Program-made: the position numbers and the translations under genes
The notes under the pieces: generated by a model
What the model was told of the DNA's origin: nothing
What the model saw: only the letters and a program-made list of their open reading frames with translations
Database searches by the model: none
Part shown: positions 1 to 9,924 of the stretch, in pieces
Layout: every line of letters starts with the position of its first letter
How positions within the stretch are numbered: the first letter of the stretch is position 1
Assembly (NCBI GenBank): GCA_028293375.1
Contig: JAQGOY010000139.1
Span: 1 to 34,852, forward strand
Length of the DNA: 34,852 nt
Direction of reading: 5' to 3'
Origin: Verrucomicrobiales bacterium
Lineage (GTDB): Bacteria > Verrucomicrobiota > Verrucomicrobiia > Limisphaerales > JAQGOY01

Positions 1-1742
1 ACCGCGTACAGAGGCACACCTGCCGCTGCAAACTCGCGTGCCAGGGGCTCGATAACCGCCTTCTTTGAACTTACGAGTATTGCAATGTCTTCAAATTTCA
101 CCGGTCTTGAGCTGCCATCGCTTTCAAAAATGGGGTAACCACTTTGGACAAGGCCCCGAATGGTTTGGGCCACATTTCGCGATTCCACAATCAGTTCGCC
201 CGGGTTCTCAGTCTCCTCACCAGTTTCAGGATCGGTCACCGGTCCACTTTTATCCTTTGCCCAGGTCTGGATCTGGACTTCTTCGGGGAAGATTCTCTTT
301 TTAAAATGGGACCGATTTCCACCATCCGAAAACCTTAACTCTGCGTCCTGATCATACTCGATCCCACCAACCGGGCTTTTCATGAAGTGCTGGAAAATGT
401 CATTCACAAAATGGAGAATGGTCTCGTGACTGCGAAAATTCTCCTGGAGGGAAATGACTTTCCCATGCTGGGAATCCAATGTTTTCCAATGGTCTTGATA
501 ATCCAAAAAGATCGTAGGATCGGCCAATCGAAAACGGTAAATGCTTTGCTTCACATCACCCACCAGGAAGAGGCCTTTGCCAGTTTCTGGAATCGAAATA
601 GCGCGAATGATGGTATCCTGGACTTTGTTTATATCCTGGAATTCATCGACAAAGATTAAGTCGAAATCATTTCTCAGTTCGCAGGCAAGTTCCGAAGGTT
701 TCTTTCGATCGTGATCCCATAGCAATTGAAGCGCATATTGCTCCAGGTCGCTGAAATCAAGAAATCCCTGTTCCCGCTTCGCCTTTTGATACAACTTGTG
801 AAAAGTGAGACAGATTTTTGTGACTGCTCGAATGGATTGGGAATGAAGCGCGTAATCCTGGCTGAGTTGTTTGAAATCGTCCCCCTCGCTGCCCGTCAGT
901 TGATAGATGAATGCTAAATCCTGGCAAGCTCGAGTGTAAGACTTCCCAACTCTTATGTCTGTTGGCGCTTCTTTGGTTAGTTGATCCAAATGACAGACTG
1001 CCGCACTCCAGGAACTCAGATCGGACGAGTCCTGGACCTTGTTTAAAGCGTTATAAATGTCAGTGGATTTCGGTGAATCGTAACGCCTGGCTAAATCTCT
1101 CCAAACTTCTCTTTGTTTTAGCCATTGATCTTTCAGGAGGTTTTTCCAGGTCTCCAACGACTGAATATTTTCCTGAAGGCCCTTCAACCATGCCTCGGGA
1201 AAGGGTTGGCTTTGCGAATAGAAAAACAGTTTCAGGATCAATGACTTGAAAGTCTTTTCGCCCCCTTCGCAATATTGGGTGAAGAACGGTTCGGACTCCG
1301 GATCGCCTTCCAATTCTTCAAAAAGGCTCTCGAAGGTTTTCTCAATGATCGATTGTTGGGTCTTATCCGTGCAAATTCGAAACGAAGGGCTTAAGTTCAA
1401 GTCCAGGATATACTTTCTCACCAGGTAGTTGCAAAACCCATGCAGGGTGGAAATATGTGCCTGGTCCAGCTTCGCAAGTTGTTCCTGTAGGTGTTGCGAA
1501 CCTTGGTCAAGGTTGAGCCTGGACTCCAGCATTGCCTGGATTCTTTCCCGGACTTCTTTGGCAGCCGCTTCGGTAAAGGTGACCATCAGAACGCGATCCA
1601 GCGAACCTTTGTTTTTTTCATCCGTCAGGTAGCGAATGCACTTCTCCACCAGCGTTTTTGTTTTGCCCGCGCCTGCCCCCGCGACCAAAAGCACGTTTCC
1701 GGTGCTCTCTATGGCCTGGTTTTGTGCCTCGGTAAAACTCAT
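1..1742 (-). CDS. addA: AddA-type helicase-nuclease subunit, partial (runs off left edge)
   Basis: N-terminal 580 residues of a UvrD-like superfamily 1 helicase; the rest lies outside the window. Directly visible are a Walker A motif (AGAGAGKT, residues 21-28), a motif Ia region (VTFTEAAAKE) and a Walker B/motif II DEFQD at residues 366-370, followed by QSIYRFR and an LQENFRS motif. AddA acts with AddB to unwind and resect double-strand breaks for RecA loading. The nuclease domain expected at the AddA C-terminus is not in the window. The ATG at 1742 overlaps the addB stop as ATGA, with no clear Shine-Dalgarno, so translational coupling is likely. Assignment as AddA rather than RecB or PcrA rests on the addB neighbour and the N-terminal sequence style. 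Confidence 0.93.
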   Translation of the reverse strand, partial: MSFTEAQNQAIESTGNVLLVAGAGAGKTKTLVEKCIRYLTDEKNKGSLDRVLMVTFTEAAAKEVRERIQAMLESRLNLDQGSQHLQEQLAKLDQAHISTLHGFCNYLVRKYILDLNLSPSFRICTDKTQQSIIEKTFESLFEELEGDPESEPFFTQYCEGGEKTFKSLILKLFFYSQSQPFPEAWLKGLQENIQSLETWKNLLKDQWLKQREVWRDLARRYDSPKSTDIYNALNKVQDSSDLSSWSAAVCHLDQLTKEAPTDIRVGKSYTRACQDLAFIYQLTGSEGDDFKQLSQDYALHSQSIRAVTKICLTFHKLYQKAKREQGFLDFSDLEQYALQLLWDHDRKKPSELACELRNDFDLIFVDEFQDINKVQDTIIRAISIPETGKGLFLVGDVKQSIYRFRLADPTIFLDYQDHWKTLDSQHGKVISLQENFRSHETILHFVNDIFQHFMKSPVGGIEYDQDAELRFSDGGNRSHFKKRIFPEEVQIQTWAKDKSGPVTDPETGEETENPGELIVESRNVAQTIRGLVQSGYPIFESDGSSRPVKFEDIAILVSSKKAVIEPLAREFAAAGVPLYA

Positions 1743-4700
1743 AGAGCTTTGGCTTCTTTCTTCCTGGATACCTTCGGCGAAGTAATCTTTTCCTTTTCTG
1801 GTAATTTCTTGAGCGCACGAAATTCGTGGGACAGATCGTCGATCCGGCAAACAGTGAGGTATTTGCAATACTGGCAGGCCGTTACTTTGCCCTCGCGATA
1901 AGGATTGATCTTCACGGAACCGCTGAGGATTTCACGGCCCGCGCTGACCAGGAGATCTTTTGTTTCCCCCAGGAGCCGATTGAAGCCCTCGGTATTCAGG
2001 GAATGATTTTTAGAGCTTTTGAAAGCTGTGCCTGCATTTTCGCTGGAAGGTTCCAGGGATGTCTCTAGGTCATTATTAAATCTGCCGGTCAGAATAAATC
2101 GTTCGCTTTGTTTTTGTTCCATTAACTCACGATTTTTTCCTGAAACACTTTCGCCGCGCAGGTTTCCGTAAAACATCCCGGCCGGGCAGGCTGTTTTGGC
2201 CCCAGCTCGTTCACTGAATTCGGGAATTGCCATAACCGCAGCGAGGTAGGAGGGCAATTGCACTTGCAGGGCGTTGATGAATTTCTTTTCCTCAAATTTT
2301 TTTGCGCTCGATTTGAAATCCAGGATGACGACGTGAAGTTTTCCTGCTTCATCGATCCATCCACCCAGCGAATCGATGACCCCACGCAAGTCGAGCGCCT
2401 TGCCGTCGCCCAAATCCAGGTGCCAGGGGGGGATTTTTAAATCTTTTCGCGTAATATCAATCATTCGACCGTCATCCAGTGAAATCGCATTGTTTTCGCA
2501 GTCGTTTTTCCCGGACAGCCCAAAACCAGTTTCCACGATGAGGGGTTGATAATTGGAGCGCCGAGTCCATTCCGCCAGGAACTGAATGAAAGCAGTTAGG
2601 CGGTCACGGGCCGCTTTGTGTTCCAATCTCGAAAAGGCAGTTTGCCGAACCAGACCCTGTTTGAAGTGCTGGTCGTAATGCTTGAAGAGGTCCCCCAATA
2701 AACGGAGTATCTCCTGATCCGTCACCGTGTTCCATTTAAGATCGAGTTTCCCCAGCAGGTCGTGGAATGCGGAGAGAATCAAATGCTGGTAGGTCCCTTT
2801 GTTACGGGCATCAAATTCTAGTTTTTCCCTTTCGCGCCCTTTGAGCCCGGCATCGACAAAAAACTGGAAGTGGCAGGCAGAAAAGAGTTCCAGTTTGCTG
2901 ATGGAACTTTTGATCACCGAACCGTAGAGGTTGGCGGCCAGTTCCGGGCCTATCGTAGTGCTGGTTTCATCCCTGGAATTGAGCAGAGTGGAAACTCCGT
3001 GGAAGCTGGTGCTCTTCAGTAGCAGGTTAAGTTTTTGAAGATCCTCTTGCGATCCGTTTTGAACAATCCTCCGAATAGGTTCCACCGCGTGCAGATCCTG
3101 ATGCGATAAAAACTCAGCGAAGGACTCTACGGGATTGAGGCGTTTGAGCGGGTACTGGAATTGCGAAGGATTGAGATGGCTCTGGGAATCATCCTGCTGC
3201 GCCCAGGTCACCACGACTTTTTCCCGGCTGCGGGTTACCGCGATATAAAAGAAAAACCGTTCATGGGAACTGAACTCCATTCGACTTTTCTGGAATCCAC
3301 CCAAATGCCGGTTGATTTCCAGGGCCTCTGTTTCAGTGATTAGCCGCGTGTTGGGTGGTGATGCCGGGAATACTCCCTCGTTAAGCCCGAGCACGCAAAC
3401 TAATGAGAGATCTGGATTCCGGGAGCGATCCACCGCCCCGACAAGAACTTCGTCGAGGGTGGGAGGAATAATCCCGACGCTGAGACCGGACAGACCGGCT
3501 TGAAGGAGTCCCACCCATTCGGCCAGGGAGAGTTTCTGCTGTCGAAAAGCCAACCGAACACTCTTTATCCAACTTTCCAATTCGTTCCAGACGGTCTCGT
3601 TAATCTTTTGTAATTTTTCGTCGGAAACGTCGGCGAGTTGCTGCTGAACTTCCAGAAACGACCATAAGGTCTCGAATGCAGTAGCCAGTTCATTGCCGTC
3701 AGGATTTTCCCCAAGTAATCCGTGAAAATGCTTGAGCAATTCCATTTGCCTGGCACGAACTTTATCGGCCGATTCAAGCTCAGGAATCTCGAAGCCTTTT
3801 TTCCAATGGGTTTCCTGCCAGGCGAACCGAAGGGCGAGTGTTTCCAAAGTATCCAGCGAGTAACCGGGCCGGGTCAGATTGGTTTTTAGACAGGCAAACC
3901 ATCGAGCGTGGGTCCATCCGTAGGCAGCCAACTCCAGCGCCGTTTCGGTGAGCCTCACCAGCGGGTGATGACGAATCGGTTTTCGTCGGTCCAGGAAAAA
4001 GGGAATGCCGTATTCGGTGAAAACGCGTGTGATGACGCTGTGATAGGGTTCCAAATTTCGAACCAGCACCGCGCAATCCCGATATTCCCCGCCCGTTTTC
4101 ACGTGGTTGAGGATGGCGCGGGCGGCAACTCTGGCTTCCTCCTCGCGGGTCTGGCATTGCACAAGGGAGATCGCTTGATTCGGCTGGGGCGACACGGGAG
4201 TTGTGGGAACCTCGTTGAGCGCAATGGCACGCTCCAGGATTTGAAGCGCGGGAGCATGGGCAAATCGGTTTTTTGGGTTCGCCGCGCTTAACCATTGAAC
4301 ATCCGGCGCGGTGTTTGTTGCGACTTTAATGCTCTCCAGGCAGCGCAGATAACTGGACTGCGCCACCAGCCATGGGCTAAGCCACGGGGATGTGGTCGTG
4401 GGCGCAGTGTCGAGGCAAAAAGCCAGCACATGTTGTTTCGAACGCTGAAGCACAGCAATGAGAAATTGAAGCTCGCATTGGCTCAGTTCACCAAATCCAT
4501 CCATCCATACGCGTGCGAAGAGCGGTGCGGAAAACGCTGTTTTCAACACGCTTGCCGCAAGGGGCAACAGATCATGGGCATCGGACACTTGGTTCTTTGC
4601 CGTCCATTCGGAGTACAGTTCCAGGATGTGGGCGAGATCAGCAAGCTTATGGGAAAGACGAGAACCGGGCTTATAGTTTTCGGCCAGGGCACGCAGGCTG

Positions 4701-5113
4701 GCGGGGCTCTGATTGGACACTTGTAGTGCACGCAGTTCGTGACTTAGCAACTCTACAAATCCCGGCTGGTTCCAGCATTGAGAGAAAAACTGCAGCTGGG
4801 AATGATGGTTTTTTAACACCGCTGTTAACACCATTTGCCGGGTCGGCTCCGAGAGGAGATCAGGCTGTGGAAGGCCAGCCTGTTCGAAAATGTAGAGCGC
4901 GAGTCGTTCAAAAGAAAGGACCTGTAGACGGGTGTAGCCCTTCACCTCGCCGGTAGCGAGGATTTGCCTTTCGAGCTGATAGGTGGATTGCTTGGGGGCG
5001 AGAAGGAGCAGGGGAGCCCCCTCTGGAGATTTGCGCAGTTCCTCCGCCACTTCAGAAATAATCCTGAAAGTCTTTCCACTCCCTGCAGGTCCTAAAAGAA
5101 ACGTGGTTTCCAC
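1739..5113 (-). CDS. addB: AddB-type ATP-dependent nuclease subunit
   Basis: 1124 residues, close to the usual AddB length. It begins with a Walker A motif (GPAGSGKT, residues 8-15). It carries the family segment ending in LGLNEGVFP, and a RecB-family nuclease core with a DFK signature (Asp932, Lys934). The four cysteines of the AddB iron-sulfur staple are present: Cys747 (in FSACHFQFF) and Cys1080, Cys1083, Cys1089 in a C-x2-C-x5-C array, the spacing known from Bacillus AddB. AddB scans for Chi and cuts one strand during break resection. The start is GTG at 5113, only 4 bases after the preceding permease stop; the Walker motif so close to the N-terminus supports it. All catalytic and cluster residues look intact. 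Confidence 0.95.
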   Translation of the reverse strand: METTFLLGPAGSGKTFRIISEVAEELRKSPEGAPLLLLAPKQSTYQLERQILATGEVKGYTRLQVLSFERLALYIFEQAGLPQPDLLSEPTRQMVLTAVLKNHHSQLQFFSQCWNQPGFVELLSHELRALQVSNQSPASLRALAENYKPGSRLSHKLADLAHILELYSEWTAKNQVSDAHDLLPLAASVLKTAFSAPLFARVWMDGFGELSQCELQFLIAVLQRSKQHVLAFCLDTAPTTTSPWLSPWLVAQSSYLRCLESIKVATNTAPDVQWLSAANPKNRFAHAPALQILERAIALNEVPTTPVSPQPNQAISLVQCQTREEEARVAARAILNHVKTGGEYRDCAVLVRNLEPYHSVITRVFTEYGIPFFLDRRKPIRHHPLVRLTETALELAAYGWTHARWFACLKTNLTRPGYSLDTLETLALRFAWQETHWKKGFEIPELESADKVRARQMELLKHFHGLLGENPDGNELATAFETLWSFLEVQQQLADVSDEKLQKINETVWNELESWIKSVRLAFRQQKLSLAEWVGLLQAGLSGLSVGIIPPTLDEVLVGAVDRSRNPDLSLVCVLGLNEGVFPASPPNTRLITETEALEINRHLGGFQKSRMEFSSHERFFFYIAVTRSREKVVVTWAQQDDSQSHLNPSQFQYPLKRLNPVESFAEFLSHQDLHAVEPIRRIVQNGSQEDLQKLNLLLKSTSFHGVSTLLNSRDETSTTIGPELAANLYGSVIKSSISKLELFSACHFQFFVDAGLKGREREKLEFDARNKGTYQHLILSAFHDLLGKLDLKWNTVTDQEILRLLGDLFKHYDQHFKQGLVRQTAFSRLEHKAARDRLTAFIQFLAEWTRRSNYQPLIVETGFGLSGKNDCENNAISLDDGRMIDITRKDLKIPPWHLDLGDGKALDLRGVIDSLGGWIDEAGKLHVVILDFKSSAKKFEEKKFINALQVQLPSYLAAVMAIPEFSERAGAKTACPAGMFYGNLRGESVSGKNRELMEQKQSERFILTGRFNNDLETSLEPSSENAGTAFKSSKNHSLNTEGFNRLLGETKDLLVSAGREILSGSVKINPYREGKVTACQYCKYLTVCRIDDLSHEFRALKKLPEKEKITSPKVSRKKEAKAL

Positions 5114-5117
5114 AGCG

Positions 5118-5951
5118 TCACGAACTTGCGCTGGTGTAATGTTTCAAGGAATAGCGCCAGCAGATTTCGGAAACTATCAACCAAACCAGGCTCATGGCAA
5201 GCAACAGTACCAGCCCCCACATGTTTTCCATTTTGTGTATCAAGAATCGAACTGGAACATTTACAACCAGGAGCAGGGGAAGACCGAAACTAAAGATTCT
5301 CCTGAACCCACCCTGGAAAGCTTCATCGGGAAGACGGCTAATGTTGAACAGATTGTAGTAACCGAAAATGACTCCCTGTGCGCGCACAGTCCAGAAGCTG
5401 ATGCTGGCGAGCAAAAACATGATGGAGTAGTGAATCATCACGCTGGCTGCGCACAGGATCATAAAACCGATGCAGACGATTGGTTCCAGCGACAGATGCA
5501 TTCTACTGCCTGCGTAGAACATGACCGCTAGCCCTGAACCAGCGGTGAAAAATGCACCGAGATCCACGTTTCGAAGCGAGACCACGAAACGCGTGTTCAC
5601 CGGGAGGAGCAACATGAAATCCATTTTGCCAGTGCGGACAAGTTCAGGCAGCTGGGAACAATTGACGAAAAAGAATCCCTGGAAAACCTGCTGAATGAAA
5701 TGGCTGCATCCCATCAGCATCACGACCTGCCACTTCGTCCATGTGCCAATATTTTCGGTGTGTAGATAAATGACACTGACGAACACGAGTTGCAGCGAGA
5801 ACCATAAGAGTTCGACCACCATCCAGAGAAGAAAGTTGGTTTTGAAGCCCATCTCCCGGATGACGGAATTTTTCCAAAGCGCGCTATAAATCCCTGCGTA
5901 GCGCGAGAATCGAAGGGCTCGGGTTTGAGGAAGTGGTTCGTTGATATTCAT
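5118..5951 (-). CDS. ABC-2 type transporter permease (second of a pair)
   Basis: 277 residues with about six hydrophobic segments, resembling the ABC2_membrane_6 / COG3694 group of ABC-2 permeases. The central stretch with GKMDFMLLLPVN followed by NVDLG is characteristic of this group, where a soluble loop is followed by membrane helices. Its ATG at 5951 overlaps the TAA of the upstream permease gene (TAATG), and a good GGAGG lies just ahead. The pair probably forms a heterodimeric membrane channel for an exporter. The partner ATPase is not encoded next to it. Substrate is unknown. Confidence 0.85.
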   Translation of the reverse strand: MNINEPLPQTRALRFSRYAGIYSALWKNSVIREMGFKTNFLLWMVVELLWFSLQLVFVSVIYLHTENIGTWTKWQVVMLMGCSHFIQQVFQGFFFVNCSQLPELVRTGKMDFMLLLPVNTRFVVSLRNVDLGAFFTAGSGLAVMFYAGSRMHLSLEPIVCIGFMILCAASVMIHYSIMFLLASISFWTVRAQGVIFGYYNLFNISRLPDEAFQGGFRRIFSFGLPLLLVVNVPVRFLIHKMENMWGLVLLLAMSLVWLIVSEICWRYSLKHYTSASS

Positions 5952-6781
5952 TAGCCTCCAACCGCACTGTATTTACGAATTCCACGGGACCATGTCCATT
6001 TGGCGAGACCATACAACACAAACACCCAAAGGGACTGAATAACAAGACCGCGAGCGAGTTCAGCGCCGCTCACTTGTTCCAGGTAGATCGAGACCGGGAA
6101 AAATAATTGATAGGGAAACGGGGTGAAATCTAAAACCTGGACGATGGCTGGGGGCAAAAGATTGAGTGGGAACACGTGTCCTCCCGCCAGGTATTCAAAA
6201 GCGTAAAGGATAAAAATAAAGGTAGAGACTTCAGCTACCCAAAAAGCGAGCAGGGCCATGGTGTAGGAGAGGAAGAATTGCATGGCCCCAGTCAGGCAAA
6301 TGGAGAGCATGAACCAGCCAAGAGTGGAAACGTGAACCGGAATGTAGAAGGAGTGACGGTAACACATGATGAATATTCCCACAGGCAGCAGTGCTACCAG
6401 CGTGTAAACCGCTCGGCCGGAGAGAAAAAGCGTGAAGCGATAGGTGAGATAATTGAGCGGCTTGAGCAAAAATTGGCTGATGTTCCCGTCCTTGATATCT
6501 GCAGCGATTTGCCAGTCGTCCTCGCTTACTGCAGTGAATGCATCGACAATGGTAATTACCAGATAATAGGAAATCATTCCCTGGAGTGTATAGCCGGAAA
6601 TGCTCTCGCCTGCGGCTTTACTTGCGTAGATGGTTTTCCAAAGAAAGATAGTCCCCATCAACGGGATGAATCCGAACAGGATGCGAGTGAAAAAATTAAA
6701 TCGGTAGGCCATCGTATTCTGGAGGCCGATGGTAAAAACGTGCAGATATTTTTTCACTGAGAACGGATATTCAGCTGACAA
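5951..6781 (-). CDS. ABC-2 type transporter permease (first of a pair)
   Basis: 276 residues, polytopic, resembling the COG4587 group of ABC-2 permeases that is usually co-encoded with a COG3694 partner, as here. Residues 1-35 form a cytoplasmic lead-in and first helix. The segment EDDWQIAADIKDGNISQFLL is typical of the cytoplasmic loop before helix 3. It sits 37 bases after the maf stop and overlaps the next permease by one base, so it is very likely in the maf-permease-permease-addB-addA transcript. In many genomes an ATP-binding gene precedes such a pair; none is visible within this window. Confidence 0.85.
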   Translation of the reverse strand: MSAEYPFSVKKYLHVFTIGLQNTMAYRFNFFTRILFGFIPLMGTIFLWKTIYASKAAGESISGYTLQGMISYYLVITIVDAFTAVSEDDWQIAADIKDGNISQFLLKPLNYLTYRFTLFLSGRAVYTLVALLPVGIFIMCYRHSFYIPVHVSTLGWFMLSICLTGAMQFFLSYTMALLAFWVAEVSTFIFILYAFEYLAGGHVFPLNLLPPAIVQVLDFTPFPYQLFFPVSIYLEQVSGAELARGLVIQSLWVFVLYGLAKWTWSRGIRKYSAVGG

Positions 6782-6818
6782 AACGGCTAAATGACAAGCG
6801 GATTTGAAGCGAATAGAT

Positions 6819-7388
6819 TCAGGCTGGTGCGCCCATGAAACTCGTCAATTCCCGCTCCAGCCTCTCCATAGGCAGCCCAACCACGTTGCTGTAACTCCCA
6901 GAGATTTTTTCGACGATATCGTCGCCCTGTTCCTGGATGGCATAGCCTCCGGCTTTATCGAATGGATTGATTTTGGAGTGATATCGGCGAATGGCCTCTC
7001 TCGATAACTCTTTGAACGTGACGTTGGTATTTTCAAAAAAGAGTGATTGGCGGTAGGGCTGAATCTGGAGAATACAGACGGCAGTGACCACGCGGTGGGT
7101 CTTGCCACTCAATTCCAGAAGCATCCGTTCCGCTTCTTCATTCGTGGCTGGCTTACCATAAAGCTTTTGTCCGTCTGCCACCAGGGTATCCATTCCGAGA
7201 ACGATGGCATTGGGATGTTTTTTGGCGATGGATCTGGCTTTTCGGTAGGCGTTGATTTGACACACTTCACCGGCGGTCAGGTTCTCGTCATGGGTCTCTT
7301 CAGCAGCGCTGGGGATGACGTCGAATGGAACGCCTAGTTTCTTAAGAAGTTCGGATCGTCTTGGGGAGGCGGAGGCAAGGATTAGCAT
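6819..7388 (-). CDS. maf: Maf family nucleoside triphosphate pyrophosphatase
   Basis: 189 residues, the normal length. All Maf signatures are visible: SASPRRSELL at the N-terminus, GMDTLV with the putative catalytic Asp67, GKPATNEEAERML, GKTHRVVTAV, DKAGGYAIQEQG and SGSYSNVVGLPMERL. The family hydrolyses non-canonical and canonical NTPs (dTTP/UTP in the YhdE type) to monophosphates, cleaning the nucleotide pool; it is cytoplasmic. The YAIQ segment and the GSYSNVVGLP end favour the dTTP/UTP subtype, but this is inference. It is the first gene of the minus-strand run to addA. The ATG at 7388 has no strong Shine-Dalgarno. Confidence 0.95.
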   Translation of the reverse strand: MLILASASPRRSELLKKLGVPFDVIPSAAEETHDENLTAGEVCQINAYRKARSIAKKHPNAIVLGMDTLVADGQKLYGKPATNEEAERMLLELSGKTHRVVTAVCILQIQPYRQSLFFENTNVTFKELSREAIRRYHSKINPFDKAGGYAIQEQGDDIVEKISGSYSNVVGLPMERLERELTSFMGAPA

Positions 7389-7858
7389 GGCAATACCATT
7401 TTAAAAGTTCCGATTAGCAAAGACGTCGTGAACAGACGTTTCTATAAAGTGGCTCAAATTTTGGGAAGGTCAACCATGGGGTGTGAAAGTCTGAGACCTG
7501 GATCCAAGGTGTAGGGAGGGGGCGGGAATTCGTCAAGATGGGATCCGATGATGGACAAAAGTGGATTCGGCTTTGCTTTGACTATGTGACAAAGACGGCG
7601 ATCGACGCTCTTGTATGGTTAATCGGGCTACCGGCTCGAAGGTTGTTTCCTTAAATATGTCGAAATTTGGATCAACAGCGGCTATCGATCTCTTGTTGGC
7701 TCGACTGAACGCAAACGCGACTCTATTTGCAAACTTCCCATCGTGCATTTATCGGTTAACTAGGTCGCATTGAACAACAGGGTGTGCGTCTTCGTCTTAT
7801 GGACTGGTTCAGGTTGAAATGTTTCAATCACCCCGTTCAGCGATCATCGATCCAAACA
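7389..7858. other. Divergent intergenic region without a convincing gene
   Basis: 470 bases between the divergent maf and beta-helix genes. Short open frames exist on both strands (for example minus 7533-7748), but none has a ribosome site or recognisable product. A TTGACT hexamer near 7579 has no good -10 partner. Promoters for both flanking genes must lie here, but I could not place them. Confidence 0.5.
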
Positions 7859-9889
7859 ATGAAGCGTTCATTTTTGTTCATTTTATTTCTCCTGCTTTTA
7901 TCGGGTAGGGTCACTTCTGCTCCTTTTACTATTTACGTTGCTACCAATGGGAATGATGGGTGGTCTGGCACTTTGCCAGCGCCAGCCTCCAATGATATGG
8001 ATGGGCCTGTGCGTAATGCTTCGGCAGCATTGATTGCCGCAAGAAAATTTCGTCAAAACGCGGATCAGGCTGCTTCGGGGGTTTCGATTGTGTTTCGAGG
8101 CGGGAGGCATGAGTTATCAGAGCCATTGGTGCTATTGCCGGAAGATTCGGGAGCAAGTTCGGCAAACCCATTTACCCTTGCTTCTTATCCAGGCGAAAGG
8201 CCGATCATCAGCGGCGGAAGGGCTCTTCGAGGTTGGGCTCCTGTGCCCGGTAAACCGGGTTTATGGCAGCTGGAAATTCCCAGGGTTCGAGAAGGGAAAT
8301 GGTATTTTCGGACTCTTTTTGTAAATGGACACAGGGCTCAGCGGGCGCGAACCCCGAACTCCGGGTTTTATCGCATTCAAGGAGGAAGTCCACAGGACAA
8401 ACCAGTTAAAATCCATTTCACTCCAGGCGACATCAAGAAAGAATGGGCGGAGGACGGCGATGTGGAATTGATCGCTTATTTGGCCTGGGCAGATTTACGG
8501 ATGCAAATCCGGGCGGTGGATGAGCAGGGGCGTGTAGCGACATTGTCTGGAACGGCGCGTCCTTCCAACCAGGAGAGCAATGCGCAGTATTATATTGAGA
8601 ACGCACCTGACGGCTTGGACCAGCCGGGGGAGTGGTATTTGAACAAACGCACGGGGATCGTGACCTACTGGGCCAAACCTGGTGAGGATATGAAGGCGGC
8701 AGAAGTCATCGCTCCCGAGTTGGAAGATTTATTGATTATGCGCGGAGATTTTGCGGCGAAACATTCCGTGCACGATGTGGTGATTCGCGGCCTGACTTTT
8801 AGCCACACCGATTGGTCTTTGAGTCCACAAGGTTATGCGGATACCCAGGCAGCGGTGGCTACTCGAGGCGATTTTCTGGCCGAGGGAGCCGTCGATTGCC
8901 GAATTGAAGGCTGCAGTTTTACGGGTCTTGCTGGTTATGCATTGGAGCTTGGTCGTGGATGTCAGCGAATACAAGTGGTAGGAAACGAGATGTCCGATTT
9001 GGGGGGTGGCGGGATCCGAATTGGTGAAGCGGGTAAACGCACGGAACCGTTCGAAGAAAACAATAGCCACACGATTACCGATAATCACATTCATCATGGA
9101 GGTTTGATTTATCCTCCGGCTATTGGCATTTTTGTTTTGCAAAGCGGAACCAATCGCATAGCTCACAATCACATTCATGATTTATATTATACCGCTATCT
9201 CGCTTGGCTGGAATTGGGGATATCAGGAAACGCCGTGCTGCGAAAATATAGTGGAATTCAACCACTTGCATGACATTGGCCAGGGCAGACTGAGTGATAT
9301 GGGAGCCGTTTACACGCTGGGTATTCAGCGGGGGACAATCATTCGAAACAACCTGATTCATGACGTGGACTCTTTCACCTATGGCGGGTGGGGGCTTTAT
9401 ACAGATGAAGGAAGCTCCAACATTTTGCTGGAAAATAATGTGGTTTATCACTGTAAAAGTGCCGGGTTTCACCAGCATTACGGTCGCGATAACATTGTTC
9501 GAAACAACATTTTTGCATTCAACCGCGAAGTGCAGATCATGCGCACGCGGGCTGAGGATCACTCCTCGTTTATTTTCACCAACAACATTGTCCTGTTCGA
9601 CACGGGCGGCTTATTGGGTAGCAATTGGTCAAACGATCATTACGTGATGGAGCGGAATGTGTACTGGGACACGCGGTTGGAGGGAGTGGATAAATGGAAA
9701 TTTGCCGATGGGAATTGGGATCAATGGCACTCGCGAGGCCACGACACGAATTCCATCATTGCCGACCCGAATTTCGTGAACGGGCAAAAGTTTGACTTTC
9801 GGCTGAAGGCGGAATCGCCCGCTCTAAAGCTTGGGTTTAAACCAATCGAATTAGGAACCGTCGGAGTGCGTGCCGAACGGGATCGATAA
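7859..9889 (+). CDS. Secreted right-handed beta-helix protein (GH141-like)
   Basis: 676 residues from the ATG at 7859. I prefer this to the upstream in-frame start at 7784 because it places a clean signal peptide at the N-terminus (KR, then a run of Leu/Phe, then VTSA). The opening IYVATNGNDGWSGT and the following DGPV segment are typical of secreted beta-helix carbohydrate-active proteins. The middle and end carry repeated HNHIHDL, NNLIHDV and NNVVYH rungs, as in Beta_helix (PF13229) proteins. The architecture resembles glycoside hydrolase family 141 (fucosidase/xylanase-type), which is an inference from style rather than catalytic residues. A role in periplasmic or extracellular polysaccharide breakdown is likely. 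It stands alone, with no TonB receptor or sulfatase beside it. Confidence 0.85.
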   Translation: MKRSFLFILFLLLLSGRVTSAPFTIYVATNGNDGWSGTLPAPASNDMDGPVRNASAALIAARKFRQNADQAASGVSIVFRGGRHELSEPLVLLPEDSGASSANPFTLASYPGERPIISGGRALRGWAPVPGKPGLWQLEIPRVREGKWYFRTLFVNGHRAQRARTPNSGFYRIQGGSPQDKPVKIHFTPGDIKKEWAEDGDVELIAYLAWADLRMQIRAVDEQGRVATLSGTARPSNQESNAQYYIENAPDGLDQPGEWYLNKRTGIVTYWAKPGEDMKAAEVIAPELEDLLIMRGDFAAKHSVHDVVIRGLTFSHTDWSLSPQGYADTQAAVATRGDFLAEGAVDCRIEGCSFTGLAGYALELGRGCQRIQVVGNEMSDLGGGGIRIGEAGKRTEPFEENNSHTITDNHIHHGGLIYPPAIGIFVLQSGTNRIAHNHIHDLYYTAISLGWNWGYQETPCCENIVEFNHLHDIGQGRLSDMGAVYTLGIQRGTIIRNNLIHDVDSFTYGGWGLYTDEGSSNILLENNVVYHCKSAGFHQHYGRDNIVRNNIFAFNREVQIMRTRAEDHSSFIFTNNIVLFDTGGLLGSNWSNDHYVMERNVYWDTRLEGVDKWKFADGNWDQWHSRGHDTNSIIADPNFVNGQKFDFRLKAESPALKLGFKPIELGTVGVRAERDR

Positions 9890-9924
9890 CGGATGAGGAA
9901 AATGATTTGAGTCGGTAATTCCTG

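Noticed and set aside
7533-7748. Minus-strand 71-residue open frame upstream of maf
   Set aside because: No ribosome site, no recognisable motif, and amino acid composition typical of antisense noise.
7615-7773. Plus-strand short frame ahead of the beta-helix gene
   Set aside because: No Shine-Dalgarno before either possible ATG and no recognisable product.
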